This document shows, piece after piece, positions 6,542-14,927 of a stretch of DNA of 34,911 nucleotides. The DNA comes from Bacteroidaceae bacterium (GTDB taxonomy: Bacteria; Bacteroidota; Bacteroidia; Bacteroidales; Bacteroidaceae). The notes under the pieces are model-generated. The model searched no databases and was not told the origin of the DNA. It worked only from the letters and a program-made list of their open reading frames with translations. The stretch spans positions 1-34,911 of the forward strand of contig JAFXZK010000083.1 of NCBI GenBank assembly GCA_017541265.1. Direction: 5' to 3'. Each line of letters begins with the position of its first letter. The stretch's first letter is position 1. A program made the position numbers and the translations under genes.

Positions 6542-7603
6542 TGTTTTTGGGGTTTGTTCCTCCTCTATTCCCATGTCGATGAGCGAGTACTGCTCTGCGG
6601 GAAGCTGCAGTGTATAGAGTGAACCTTCGAGTCTGCGGATGAGTCCGCGCTTCATCTTCTCGGGTGCATAGACGAAGCCCTCGACCACGATGACGCGGTT
6701 CGTCTCTGTGTCCACGCTGGAGTGGCTGACGAACGGGCCGCCCATCGCGTCGTGCTCCATATACCAGAGGCCGCGCATCTCCATGGCATAGCGTTTGTGT
6801 ACCACGATAGGCTTGACTATCGTGCAGAGCGAGTCGGTCTTCATATACATGCCGGGCTTCTCGCCGGGCAGGTTTGCCTTCATCACGGAGTCGCGCTTGG
6901 CCATCATGTATTCCCTGTTGAATGTCTCAGGTCCCTCGTAGGGATAGCTATACATGCAGATGTTCTCCAGGCCGCTTGCCGTGTTGTTGCTCGTCCAGAA
7001 GAACTGTTCGCCCTTCTTGTAGGCGGTCAGTTCTTTGGGTGCATGGAAGCGGCAGGTGAAGATTTGCCAGGCGAGGTCATAGGTCACCTTTGAGTACTTC
7101 TTCTCCAGTTCCTTGATGAGGCGGTTCATCTCGGTGCGTGTCAGGAAGTCGATGACCTCCTGCTTGTGGTCGATGCAGAACTGGCGGAAGTCTTCCAGGC
7201 TGGGGCTGTTGATGGTGAGCACAATCTGGTCCATCGCGAACTTGTTGCGCATGAAGCGCATTCCGGTGCGGGAGTATTGTGTCTTGTCGATGTTGACCTG
7301 GATGATATTGCGGAAGATGCTGAAGTTCGCGTTGAGGTCTTTCGGCTCAATCTGCGTGATGTGGAACGAACGTTCGCTCTGCGGCAGGCAGGGCACGTCG
7401 GTGTCGAGGATGTCAAAGAGCGCACGGCCGGCAGGGGCGTTCCACGTCTGCTCGTCGAGCACGACGAGCACCTCGTATGGGCGACCGCTTGCCTGCGGAA
7501 AGATTTGCTCCTTCGTGCAACTTGCCAATAAGAGAAGCAGACAACAAAACGCTGTCATTGAGGAGATGTAGTGTTTCATGTCTTTCATTATTTTTTTTTT
7601 CAT
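6536..7603 (-). CDS. DUF4837 family lipoprotein
   Basis: A 355-residue envelope protein: an N-terminal hydrophobic signal ends in the lipobox LLASC (cysteine at residue 29 from this start), followed by TKEQIFPQASGRPYEVLVVLDEQTW, which matches the Bacteroidota family DUF4837. The function of the family is unknown. I see no catalytic motif; conserved-looking parts include WQIFTCRFHAPKEL, RGLWYMEHDAMGGPF and VVVEGFVYAPEKMKRG. The first possible start (7603) overlaps the rlmN stop in an ATGA arrangement, suggesting translational coupling; starts at 7588 and 7579 also leave a proper signal peptide. It is the second gene of the rlmN operon. Confidence 0.82.
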   Translation of the reverse strand: MKKKIMKDMKHYISSMTAFCCLLLLLASCTKEQIFPQASGRPYEVLVVLDEQTWNAPAGRALFDILDTDVPCLPQSERSFHITQIEPKDLNANFSIFRNIIQVNIDKTQYSRTGMRFMRNKFAMDQIVLTINSPSLEDFRQFCIDHKQEVIDFLTRTEMNRLIKELEKKYSKVTYDLAWQIFTCRFHAPKELTAYKKGEQFFWTSNNTASGLENICMYSYPYEGPETFNREYMMAKRDSVMKANLPGEKPGMYMKTDSLCTIVKPIVVHKRYAMEMRGLWYMEHDAMGGPFVSHSSVDTETNRVIVVEGFVYAPEKMKRGLIRRLEGSLYTLQLPAEQYSLIDMGIEEEQTPKTN

Positions 7604-8625
7604 TTTTTCATTCTTTCTTTAGCGTGCAGCAGGCCGCAGGCGGCGTAGATGTCCTGTCCGCGGCTGGCGCGTATGGTGGTCGTCACGCCGTGACGTGTCA
7701 AGTAGTCGCGCAGCCATACCATTCGTTCCTCCGAAGCTCCATTGTAGAGGGTATCAGGTATCTGGTGGAAGCGTATCAGGTTCACGCGGCACTCTATGGG
7801 TGAGAGCAGGCGCACCAGTTCGCGGGCGTGCCGCTCTGTGTCGTTGAGTCTGCCGAAGACGATGTACTCGAAGCTCAGCCTCCGCTGGTGGCTCCAGTCC
7901 TGCTTCTTGAGCAGCGTCAGCAGTTCCTCGATGCCGTAGGCTTTCTCCGCAGGCATCATGGCGAGACGCTCCTCGTGGAAGGGGTTGTGCAGGCTGATGG
8001 CGAGGTGGCAGTCGCTCTCTTGCAAAAAGCGTTCCACACCTTTCCGTATGCCGACCGTCGAGACGGTGATGCGCTTCGGACTCCACGCCCAGCCGTTAGC
8101 ATCCGTGAGCAGTTCGGTGGCCCGCAGCACGGCGTCGAGGTTGTCCATCGGTTCGCCCTGTCCCATGAAGACGATATTGGTGAGCTGCTCACTGCCCGGC
8201 ACGGAATAGACTTGGTTCAGGATGTCCGTGGCAGAAAGGTTGCCCTGGAAGCCCTGCCTGCCTGTCATGCAGAATCGGCATCCCATGCGGCATCCCGCCT
8301 GACTGCTCACGCAGAGTGTCGCCCTGTCGCCGTCGGGGATATAGACGCACTCCACCTTCTGTCCGCTCTCCGTCGGGAAGAGATATTTCGCTGTGCCGTC
8401 GGTGCTCTGCTGCACGTCGCAAGGCTCTTTGCAGCCTATCTCGTACCGCTCCTTTAATGCCTCCCTCCCGCTCTTTGAGAGGTTCGTCATCTCGTCGATG
8501 CTCCTCACATGTTTCCCATAAATCCACTCCGCCATCTGCTTCGCGGCAAACGCCGGCAGCCCCGCCTCTGCGGCGACCGCCTTCAGCTCGTCGAGCCTCA
8601 TGCCAAGCAGCTTTTTCCTTTCCAT
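7600..8625 (-). CDS. rlmN: Dual-specificity RNA methyltransferase RlmN
   Basis: A 341-residue radical-SAM enzyme that methylates C2 of A2503 in 23S rRNA and A37 of some tRNAs. The iron-sulfur cluster motif CRMGCRFC is near residues 111-118, followed by TGRQGFQGNLSATDILNQV and the SAM-binding MGQGEPMDN. ITVSTVGI and AISLHNP follow in family order, and the C-terminal part keeps the second catalytic cysteine in RGQDIYAACGLL. Length is normal for the family. It is the first gene of a seven-gene operon that ends at secG, and it overlaps the next gene by an ATGA. Confidence 0.97.
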   Translation of the reverse strand: MERKKLLGMRLDELKAVAAEAGLPAFAAKQMAEWIYGKHVRSIDEMTNLSKSGREALKERYEIGCKEPCDVQQSTDGTAKYLFPTESGQKVECVYIPDGDRATLCVSSQAGCRMGCRFCMTGRQGFQGNLSATDILNQVYSVPGSEQLTNIVFMGQGEPMDNLDAVLRATELLTDANGWAWSPKRITVSTVGIRKGVERFLQESDCHLAISLHNPFHEERLAMMPAEKAYGIEELLTLLKKQDWSHQRRLSFEYIVFGRLNDTERHARELVRLLSPIECRVNLIRFHQIPDTLYNGASEERMVWLRDYLTRHGVTTTIRASRGQDIYAACGLLHAKERMKK

Positions 8626-8653
8626 TCCGTGCCTTCGCGGTATTTTTGTACTG

Positions 8654-8661
8654 CAAAGATA
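8654..8661 (-). promoter_or_regulatory. Candidate -7 box for the rlmN operon (TATCTTTG)
   Basis: The minus strand reads TATCTTTG 29 bases before the rlmN start, a perfect match to the Bacteroidota -7 consensus TAnnTTTG. No good -33 TTTG is seen at the usual distance; the upstream region is AT-rich. Confidence 0.55.
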
Positions 8662-8760
8662 CTACATATTATATAATAAGCAGGCATCCAAAGGGAAAAA
8701 GTTCCCATTTTTCACTTCTTTTGCATTTTTTCCTGTACAAAAGTTAAAAGAAAGCAACAA

Positions 8761-8810
8761 AACAACGGCAGCGACGCATCCCATACAGGAATCGTCGCTG
8801 CCGCTGTTCT
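8761..8810 (-). terminator. Terminator hairpin after the DUF1566 protein gene
   Basis: Arms 8766-8776 (CGGCAGCGACG) and 8793-8803 pair perfectly over 11 bp. On the minus strand the hairpin is followed by TTGTTTTGTT, so it can end the transcript of the gene at 8859-11225. Confidence 0.75.
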
Positions 8811-8858
8811 TTATTGTCTGGTGTTGCTGCCTGTGTCAGTCAGAGCATAAGAAACTAA

Positions 8859-11225
8859 CTACGGGCACACAGCACGAATACAGAAACCGTAGGCGCGATT
8901 ATTGAATGTCCACTGCCAACCATCGGAATTGAAGTACAGGATGTACGCGTGGAAGTCGCCGTAGTTCGGATAGAGCGAACTGGACCAATAGTAGCCGTCG
9001 CTGCCCTGGAAGTAGTGGGTGCCAAAATAGCGGCGGCCTGAGGCAGGAAGGAAGATTTGGCCGCCGTTCGGACCTGTCACGAGGATACCGTTAACCTGGT
9101 TCTGCGTAGTCCACAGATGGGAACAGTTATTGATAAGCTCCTGCTGTTGTGCCGACGATGGCATATGCCATGGTGCCCCCATATTGACTGTGGCAGCATC
9201 GTAACTCGTGCCTGCAATGTCTGAGCCGATGTTATTAAAAGATCCCGTACTAGAATTATAGTATGCATAGGTCTTATCAGTGTAATTGCTCTTTTCGCTT
9301 GTCTCACCCCAGGCATAGTAGCCATAATCTTCTGGGGTACTTGCCCCCACGTTGCAGCAAGCCCATTTTGTGCCGCTCGGCAGGCCGAGGTCTATGGGAT
9401 GGGGATGGTTGTTGTCGGGGCAGGTCAAATAAATGTCTTCAACGTCTGCACTTGGCGAAGCCAGCATGTCAATCCCCATCCACCTAATATGCGGATAAGC
9501 TTTAAGTTTCTTGCCGTCTGAAGTCACATTTGGAAATTGTTGCTCTATCTTTTTTGACCACAGAGAACCGTTATATCCACTTAAGCAATATGGCCGTGAG
9601 GTCACATCGTAGCCATCCTCATCCTTAAGAACAAAGCCTGCATCGACCTTTAGACAACGCCCGCCAAAAGCGGCAGGGCATGAAATCTTCGCCTCTGCAT
9701 TTACATTAGACGACCCTCCTGTGCGGGTAGCTTTAACATCGGAGAATGTCGGTGCCAAGGCCATTGAAAATATCTTGCCTTGGTTATTAAACTTTATACC
9801 AGGCAGGTCCAAATCGTGGCTTATGCCCCACTTCCAGAACTTCGCACTGCCAGACAAACCATAAAACCAATTCAGACTCACTTCCGTGTCGCGCAACTGT
9901 TCATACACTGCCGTACTGTTCATCGCATTCTCCATGTCAGTCTTTGTCAAGACAGGACTCCCTTCAAGGTTAACGCCCGCATCTGCCCGCAGGTGGACAT
10001 TACCTAAATCAGCCTTCTTGGTGTGTATGAAGTCAAAGCCGACCTCAAGGAAAATACCTACCCCGATGGAACCACTCAAAGACGCTTCGCCACTGCGGCT
10101 TTCAGAGACAGGAAATAGTTTGTTCACATTGTCAATCAAAGACTCACCCCTGCTGCTATATTCATAATGGAACACACTACGAAATTCCTGTGTCCATTTC
10201 TGCTGTATGGCAAACTCACCGCCTGCCTTTACGAACACTCCCGGCTTGATATAGAAATCGACCAACGGGACTATAGGCCAAAAGAAGCGGTCATAATAAG
10301 GATGCGGCAATGTTAAAGTTATGTCCTTTTCCCATTCCAAACCACCCTTCAACGAGAAGTTTTCTTCCAAACTATAATTACCCGCGACAGTCAGGCTGAT
10401 ATTCACTCCATAAGAAGGATGAACGATGACAAAAGCATTAGCCCAAACTATGGGTGTAACAGATATGTCGCCCCTCAGTTCTGAAAGGTCGAACGACAAA
10501 TTGTCGTTAGGCTGGTAGGAGTTTGTAAAGCCTAACTCATTTAAAACTACGATGGTGAGACGTCCCGGAGAGAAAATTCCTTCTGCCTTGCGCCGCCCAT
10601 CATGGGGGGTCCGTCGGATGAGATTCTTTCCGTCCCAGCCCATTTCAGAGAAACCGTAGTAACATTCAAAGACATCTTCCAACTCTACAGCCGAGCATAC
10701 GACCTCCACCTCGCCAGAGTGATGCTTTATCTCTGTCACCTCACCGGCAAAGCCGATGGGGAACACATCGCTCATTTCCAATGTGACAAGCTTGTCGCCC
10801 ACACGGGGAATCAAGCCCGAAGGAATATTGCCACTGAAATATATGGTAAGGGAGTCTTGCCGCAGCACATAGTCTCTCAACTCTTCTTCTATCCGTATGA
10901 CGTTTGGTTTATACTTCGTCTCGGGTGTGATGAAGCTAACGCTGTCAATGGTTGCAAGGGGAATGCGATAGACGGTATCGGCTGTCCAAACTTCTTGCGT
11001 GACATTCTCGGCGTGCATAACGCTGTCAAGGTCAAGGGGCGAATGCCTGATGCTGTCAATGTCGGCTTTGAAGAACGCATGGATGATGCCGTCGTTCCTG
11101 TAGATATACATGGCATCGTTCTGTGCTTGGGCCAAGACCATTGAAGATTGAAAATTGAACGTTGACCATCCCACGATGAGCAGAAACATCGCCCATCGTA
11201 CATTATTCATCGTACATCTTTTCAT
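8859..11225 (-). CDS. Secreted protein with C-terminal DUF1566/FISUMP-type domain
   Basis: A 788-residue exported protein with an N-terminal signal (MFLLIVGWSTFNF... VLAQAQ). Residues 36-60 (AMYIYRNDGIIHAFFKADID) match a start often seen in Prevotella/Bacteroides surface proteins. The middle has no domain I recognise; it is rich in beta-type segments. The last 180 residues, from DLGLPSGTKWACCNVGAS through YYAWGET, PWHMPSSAQQQELI, YYWSSSLYPN and AYGFCIRAVCP, are a DUF1566/FISUMP domain, common in Bacteroidota and Fibrobacter surface proteins and of unknown function. The start overlaps the upstream gene's stop by ATGA, so the two are probably co-translated. Residues STFNFQSSM of the signal are encoded by a heptanucleotide array (11140-11167). 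Confidence 0.8.
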   Translation of the reverse strand: MKRCTMNNVRWAMFLLIVGWSTFNFQSSMVLAQAQNDAMYIYRNDGIIHAFFKADIDSIRHSPLDLDSVMHAENVTQEVWTADTVYRIPLATIDSVSFITPETKYKPNVIRIEEELRDYVLRQDSLTIYFSGNIPSGLIPRVGDKLVTLEMSDVFPIGFAGEVTEIKHHSGEVEVVCSAVELEDVFECYYGFSEMGWDGKNLIRRTPHDGRRKAEGIFSPGRLTIVVLNELGFTNSYQPNDNLSFDLSELRGDISVTPIVWANAFVIVHPSYGVNISLTVAGNYSLEENFSLKGGLEWEKDITLTLPHPYYDRFFWPIVPLVDFYIKPGVFVKAGGEFAIQQKWTQEFRSVFHYEYSSRGESLIDNVNKLFPVSESRSGEASLSGSIGVGIFLEVGFDFIHTKKADLGNVHLRADAGVNLEGSPVLTKTDMENAMNSTAVYEQLRDTEVSLNWFYGLSGSAKFWKWGISHDLDLPGIKFNNQGKIFSMALAPTFSDVKATRTGGSSNVNAEAKISCPAAFGGRCLKVDAGFVLKDEDGYDVTSRPYCLSGYNGSLWSKKIEQQFPNVTSDGKKLKAYPHIRWMGIDMLASPSADVEDIYLTCPDNNHPHPIDLGLPSGTKWACCNVGASTPEDYGYYAWGETSEKSNYTDKTYAYYNSSTGSFNNIGSDIAGTSYDAATVNMGAPWHMPSSAQQQELINNCSHLWTTQNQVNGILVTGPNGGQIFLPASGRRYFGTHYFQGSDGYYWSSSLYPNYGDFHAYILYFNSDGWQWTFNNRAYGFCIRAVCP
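11140..11167. repeat. Heptanucleotide array inside a signal-peptide coding region
   Basis: Four 7-bp units (ATTGAAG, ATTGAAA, ATTGAAC, GTTGACC) lie in frame in the first 30 codons of the DUF1566 protein gene; they resemble the units at 6480-6507. Confidence 0.8.
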
Positions 11226-11701
11226 GGCTTGCTGACTTTGAAGGTTACGGTAGATGTCTTGACCACATAGACTGCGCCCTGGCGTTCAGGGACAGTAAGC
11301 GAGACGTTGCCGCGGCTGTCCGTCGTGCCTGATGTCACCAGTGCGCCGTCGGCAGTATAGACCTGCACGGCGGTGGAGGGAGCGAGATTTGTCATGCCGA
11401 TGTGCTTGCCGTCGAAAGAGAGCAGTGAGCCAAAGCGGCTGGCGTTGTTGATGCCGGTGGCTTCCTCGTCCTGGACGTAAGTCCACTTCGTCACAAGATG
11501 TGAAGGGATGCTGACCACAGTCATGTGGGTAGAGACGACAAGGTAATCATCGCTGAAGGTCACAACAGGCTGGTCGTCCAGCAGAATAGAAAATTTATAG
11601 TCCGACGGGCCTTGCAGCAGCATGGCATTGATGCCGTCGGATGCCGCCCTTGCTGTCAACGCGGATAGCAGCAGGAGTAATGAAAAGAACTGTTTTTGCA
11701 T
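11222..11701 (-). CDS. Small secreted protein with a C-terminal sorting-type domain
   Basis: A 159-residue protein starting MQKQFFSLLLLLSALTARAA, a clear Sec signal peptide. Residues 30-80 are of unknown type. The last 65 residues (NLAPSTAVQVYTADGALVTS... GNVSLTVPERQGAVYVVKTSTVTFKVSKP) have the beta-sandwich pattern of C-terminal domains found on Bacteroidota secreted proteins, similar to type 9 secretion sorting domains, though the canonical final KxxxK is only approximate. I chose the start at 11701; a longer frame to 11746 would put charged residues before the signal. It is coupled by ATGA overlap to the DUF1566 protein, suggesting that the two act at the cell surface together. Confidence 0.7.
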   Translation of the reverse strand: MQKQFFSLLLLLSALTARAASDGINAMLLQGPSDYKFSILLDDQPVVTFSDDYLVVSTHMTVVSIPSHLVTKWTYVQDEEATGINNASRFGSLLSFDGKHIGMTNLAPSTAVQVYTADGALVTSGTTDSRGNVSLTVPERQGAVYVVKTSTVTFKVSKP

Positions 11702-11726
11702 TTGCTCAATTATAAAAAGGTGTATC

Positions 11727-12089
11727 TTATGCAAGCTCGATGTCAAACATACTCAATATCACTTTATCCATGATGGCATCGAAGTATTCCTTCTTTACAT
11801 AGTTGTTGAATGACTGTATCACCTCGTCCGTGCGATAGTAAGTCACAATGTGTGTCACAAAATACGAATGCTTGGAGAGCGGCTTGTTGAGCCATTCGTT
11901 GCGAATCTCCATCGTAAATTCAGGGTTGATATTCTTCGAGGAGATTAGCACGGCATAGAACATGCCATCTTCTGCGTAAAGAAGCTTCTCTGTTGAAAGC
12001 ACAAGCGCCATGTGGGGCTTGATACTTCCGTCGGGCAACTGGTAGGGAACTTCCACAATTTCCCTTTGAGACACTTTGCTTACAGCCAT
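11727..12089 (-). CDS. PemK/MazF-like toxin (type II toxin-antitoxin)
   Basis: A 120-residue protein with the small-barrel pattern of the PemK/MazF superfamily: REIVEVPYQLPDGSIKPHMALVLS at residues 9-32, FYAVLISSKNINPEF at 44-58 and PLSKHSYFVTHIVT at 70-83. MazF-type toxins are ribosome-independent mRNA endoribonucleases. In Bacteroidota, variants of this form (KPHxALVLS rather than RPALVLS) are annotated PemK-like; the catalytic residues are divergent, so activity is inferred. Its start overlaps the upstream gene's stop by ten bases, as in toxin-antitoxin pairs, and both share a strong promoter at 12444-12474. Confidence 0.7.
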   Translation of the reverse strand: MAVSKVSQREIVEVPYQLPDGSIKPHMALVLSTEKLLYAEDGMFYAVLISSKNINPEFTMEIRNEWLNKPLSKHSYFVTHIVTYYRTDEVIQSFNNYVKKEYFDAIMDKVILSMFDIELA

Positions 12090-12391
12090 TTTTCTATGGG
12101 TTTGATGGTTTTACCCGTGTTGGCATCAATCACATGTCTCCATTCGGGGTCTTCTGGTATTTGGGGGACATTTTTTCCAGCAAACCGTGCTGCCAACTCT
12201 TCATCGGATGGAGAGCATGCAGACCTTCGCCTCACTTTGAAAACACGTCTTGTTTGCGAAGCCTTTTCCATTAAGTGCTCTTCCTTTTTGGCCTGTTCTA
12301 TGAGGCGTTCACCCAGCCATCGTTGGTTGCTGGCCGTGAGTGAAAGCCCTTGCAGATAGCCCCATAAACCATTTAACTGTATTGCATTCAT
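12080..12391 (-). CDS. Probable antitoxin of the PemK-like module
   Basis: A 103-residue protein. The N-terminus (NGLWGYLQGLSLTASNQRWLGERLIEQAK) is a helical segment seen in many short Bacteroidota proteins that precede PemK-like toxins, where the LSLTASNQRWL stretch resembles DNA-binding antitoxin starts. The remainder is basic then proline-rich (KVRRRSACSPSDEELAARFAG... PEDPEW). No other domain was recognised. The antitoxin call rests on the ten-base overlap with the toxin gene, size and order; direct proof is lacking. Confidence 0.6.
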   Translation of the reverse strand: MNAIQLNGLWGYLQGLSLTASNQRWLGERLIEQAKKEEHLMEKASQTRRVFKVRRRSACSPSDEELAARFAGKNVPQIPEDPEWRHVIDANTGKTIKPIEKWL

Positions 12392-12443
12392 ATTTTTATA
12401 CTTTTCTTCTTATTCTTTCAGTGTCCCCTGTGAGTACACGATG

Positions 12444-12474
12444 CAAAGTTAGTGATTTCTCCGATACGAACAAA
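12444..12474 (-). promoter_or_regulatory. Promoter of the toxin-antitoxin pair (TTTG-N19-TAACTTTG)
   Basis: On the minus strand a -33 TTTG (12471-12474) is followed after 19 bases by TAACTTTG (12444-12451), a full match to the Bacteroidota consensus. The start codon is about 53 bases downstream of the -7 box. Confidence 0.75.
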
Positions 12475-13070
12475 GGAAAGTGCGAATTATTTCTGCTTGG
12501 GGCATGAAAAAGCTTTTTCTGTGCATCAAGGGTCTGGGTTCCAATTGTCAAGGAAATTCGCAGTTGTGCCTTTTCTGGCGGCGTTTTTCTGCCCGTGTGG
12601 TGTTTTGCTACCTAAAATGCGAGAAATGGGCTTAAATCGAATGGGTACTGGTAATCAGGCGGTTGCGAGGGCGTATTTTGGAGTGCTATGTTAAGAAAGT
12701 GTTATAATGTCATGGCGTGGCGTTAAGCAGAACATAGTTTTGGGGCAAAAATGGCATGTAGCGAAGGTGAAAAGAACATGGGGTTGAGGTCATAAGTGCG
12801 TGGACTTATAGCCATAAGTCCACGCACTTATGAGAAATGAGGCACGAACTTTCCGCAAAAACAGCGTTTTGATGCTGGTCGCGATGTAAAGATTTTTGTT
12901 TTAATTTGATGGAACAAAAAGACACGAAAACACAAAGTTTTAGGGGTACTTGTATGGACGCAAAACCCTTAGTGTCTTAGTGTCTTTGTGTTCTGTTAAA
13001 AGTTTCTTTGTGTTCTGATTTGTTATTGTACCAACTTGTTTTTTCATCATTATTTATAAAAAAGGAGGGA
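12475..13070. other. Gene-free stretch between toxin-antitoxin and GH109
   Basis: About 600 bases without a supportable gene. It contains the 44-bp perfect palindrome at 12790-12833 and, near 12958-13018, imperfect 8-bp units of the type CTTAGTGT/CTTTGTGT. Short frames here do not look like proteins. Confidence 0.6.
12790..12833. repeat. 44-bp palindrome with 20-bp perfect arms
   Basis: Arms 12790-12809 and 12814-12833 are perfect reverse complements around the four-base loop AGCC. There is no T run on either side, so it is not a standard terminator. It could be a protein-binding site, a cruciform or a remnant of a mobile repeat. Confidence 0.9.
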
Positions 13071-13075
13071 AATAA

Positions 13076-13106
13076 TTGCCTGTATGCGATTTTTTCCCTA
13101 TCTTTG
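13076..13106 (+). promoter_or_regulatory. Promoter of the GH109 gene (TTG-N20-TATCTTTG)
   Basis: The -7 box TATCTTTG (13099-13106) lies 32 bases before the start codon, with TTG (13076-13078) 20 bases upstream. Confidence 0.7.
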
Positions 13107-13138
13107 CGCAGTGAATACACTAAAACTAATTAAATACT

Positions 13139-14785
13139 ATGAACATCAAACATCTTTCGATTGCCCTTTTTTCGGCAGCTTTCCTCAGTGTCACCTCTAT
13201 GGCACAAAGCCTCAGTCCCAGCACCAAGACGCATTGGGACAAGGGAACCCTCGTTGTTGATACCCCCACACGTCCTGCCGGTCAGCAGCATGTACTTGGA
13301 CTGACAGCTCCCAAGCTGCCTGTCGTCCGTGTGGCTTTCGTTGGTCTCGGTATGCGCGGACCAGGTGCTGTGGAACGCTTCACGCACATTCCAGGCACAC
13401 AGATTGTCGCCCTCTGCGACTATGAAGAGGCTCGTGCGGAGAAGTGTCAGAACTACCTTCGCAAGGCAGGACTTCCACCTGCAGCCATCTATAGCGGCGA
13501 GAAGGGCTACGAGGAACTTTGCAAGCGCCCGGACATTGACCTCGTCTATGTGGCTACGGACTGGGATCATCACTTCCCCGTTGCCAAGTGCGCCCTGCTG
13601 AACGGCAAGCACACGGCCATTGAGGTGCCCAGCGCCATGAACCTGGAGCAGTGCTGGGAGCTTATCGAACTCAGCGAGAGGACACGCCTCCACTGTATGA
13701 TTCTCGAGAACTGCTGCTACGACTGGTACGAGCTGAACACGCTCAACATGGCGCAGAACGGTGTCTTCGGCGAAGTGCTTCGCGGTGAGGGTGCCTACAT
13801 CCACAACCTCGACGACTTCTGGGACTACTACTGGAAGAACCCCGACGGCTCTGACCCTGACAAGCTGGGCTGGCGCATGAAGTACAACATGGAGAACCGT
13901 GGAGACGTCTATGCCACTCACGGACTCGGCCCCGTTGCCCTGGCACTGAACATCCATCGCGGCGACCGCTTCAAGACCCTCGTGGCTATGGACACCAAGA
14001 GCGCACACGGCAAGGAATATGTGGAGAAGAAGACCGGCAAGCCCTGCAACAACTATCGCAACGGCGACCAGACAACTACCCTCATGCGTACCGAGGATGG
14101 CAAGGTCGTGGAGATTCAGCACAACGTGATGAACCCGCAGCCCTACAACCGTCTCTACAAGCTGACAGGCACCAAGGGCTATGCCACCAAGTATCCCGAG
14201 CAGCACTATGCCCTCGACAAGAGCCAGCTCGCAGCCAGCGGTGTGGCTCCCAAGGTTGACGACCTCAGCAGCCACGGCTTCCTGCCCAAGGAAGAGCAGG
14301 ATGCCCTCGTAGCCAAGTACACGCACCCCATCATCAAGAAGTACGGCGAGATGGCAAGGAAGGTGGGTGGTCACGGCGGCATGGATTTCTTCATGGACGC
14401 ACGCCTCGTCTATTGCCTGCAGAACGGTCTGCCTCTCGACATGGATGTCTATGACCTCGCCGAATGGTGCTGCCTGGCAGAGCTTGGTACCCTCTCTATG
14501 GACAACAACTGCTGCGCTGTAGCCTTCCCCGACTTCACCCGTGGCTACTGGAACACGCAGAAGGGTTTCCAGTTCGCATGGGCTTCTCCCGCCGACGAAG
14601 CTGCTACCGAAGCTGCCGCCAATGCCTTCACAGATCAGCAGAAACAGTTGTGCGGGAAGTACCAGCTCTGGGCAATGTACGACGCCATGCGCAAAGCCAC
14701 TGCACCGAAGGACGTGAAGAAAGCTACGGCCGACTACAGCAAGGCCTGCGCCAAAATGGCCAAGGAAAAAGCAGCCAAGAAGTAA
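13139..14785 (+). CDS. GH109 family glycosidase (alpha-N-acetylgalactosaminidase type)
   Basis: A 548-residue secreted protein with a signal peptide (MNIKHLSIALFSAAFLSVTSMAQS). Residues about 60-180 form a Rossmann fold with VRVAFVGLGMRGPGAVERF (NAD binding) and DLVYVATDWDHHFPVAKCAL; HTAIEVPSAMNLEQCWELI follows as in Gfo/Idh/MocA proteins. The C-terminal half (NPQPYNRLYKLTGTKGYA, GHGGMDFFMDARLVYCLQNG, DVYDLAEWCCLAELG) matches GH109. The family uses a tightly bound NAD+ in a redox-assisted cleavage of alpha-GalNAc, for example on mucin O-glycans or blood-group A. The gene has a strong C-ending codon bias, which suggests high expression. The antisense strand is open for 597 codons but is a shadow. 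Followed by hairpin repeats. Confidence 0.93.
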   Translation: MNIKHLSIALFSAAFLSVTSMAQSLSPSTKTHWDKGTLVVDTPTRPAGQQHVLGLTAPKLPVVRVAFVGLGMRGPGAVERFTHIPGTQIVALCDYEEARAEKCQNYLRKAGLPPAAIYSGEKGYEELCKRPDIDLVYVATDWDHHFPVAKCALLNGKHTAIEVPSAMNLEQCWELIELSERTRLHCMILENCCYDWYELNTLNMAQNGVFGEVLRGEGAYIHNLDDFWDYYWKNPDGSDPDKLGWRMKYNMENRGDVYATHGLGPVALALNIHRGDRFKTLVAMDTKSAHGKEYVEKKTGKPCNNYRNGDQTTTLMRTEDGKVVEIQHNVMNPQPYNRLYKLTGTKGYATKYPEQHYALDKSQLAASGVAPKVDDLSSHGFLPKEEQDALVAKYTHPIIKKYGEMARKVGGHGGMDFFMDARLVYCLQNGLPLDMDVYDLAEWCCLAELGTLSMDNNCCAVAFPDFTRGYWNTQKGFQFAWASPADEAATEAAANAFTDQQKQLCGKYQLWAMYDAMRKATAPKDVKKATADYSKACAKMAKEKAAKK

Positions 14786-14802
14786 AGACGCAACCCTTTG
14801 TT

Positions 14803-14918
14803 CTGGCGGATTTGCAATCCGCCAGCATTGGGTATAAGCATTTGCAATGCGATAAAAGCAATAAATGTCGGGATTATAAATCCCTATACTCAATGCGGTC
14901 GGATTGCAAATCCGACCG
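14803..14918. repeat. Hairpin cluster with conserved ATT-TGC-AAT core
   Basis: Four hairpins in a row: arms CTGGCGGATT/AATCCGCCAG with loop TGC (14803-14825), GCATT/AATGC with loop TGC (14838-14850), GGGATT/AATCCC with loop ATA (14870-14884) and CGGTCGGATT/AATCCGACCG with loop GCA (14896-14918). The first two recur nearly unchanged at 34856-34903. It fills the gap between GH109 and the cyclo-ligase gene and may also slow or end transcription. Confidence 0.9.
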
Positions 14919-14927
14919 AACATAGAA

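Noticed and set aside
12452-12694. 80-codon plus-strand frame in the intergenic stretch
   Set aside because: No family resemblance, no promoter in the right place, and it lies across the toxin-antitoxin promoter.
14803-14918. CRISPR array
   Set aside because: Repeats are hairpins with variable arms and irregular spacing, without constant spacers or cas genes.
13130-14923. 597-codon antisense frame covering the whole GH109 gene
   Set aside because: It is longer than the real gene but has no recognisable domain, begins inside the repeat cluster, and is explained by the GH109 gene's C-ending codon bias, which removes stop codons on the other strand.
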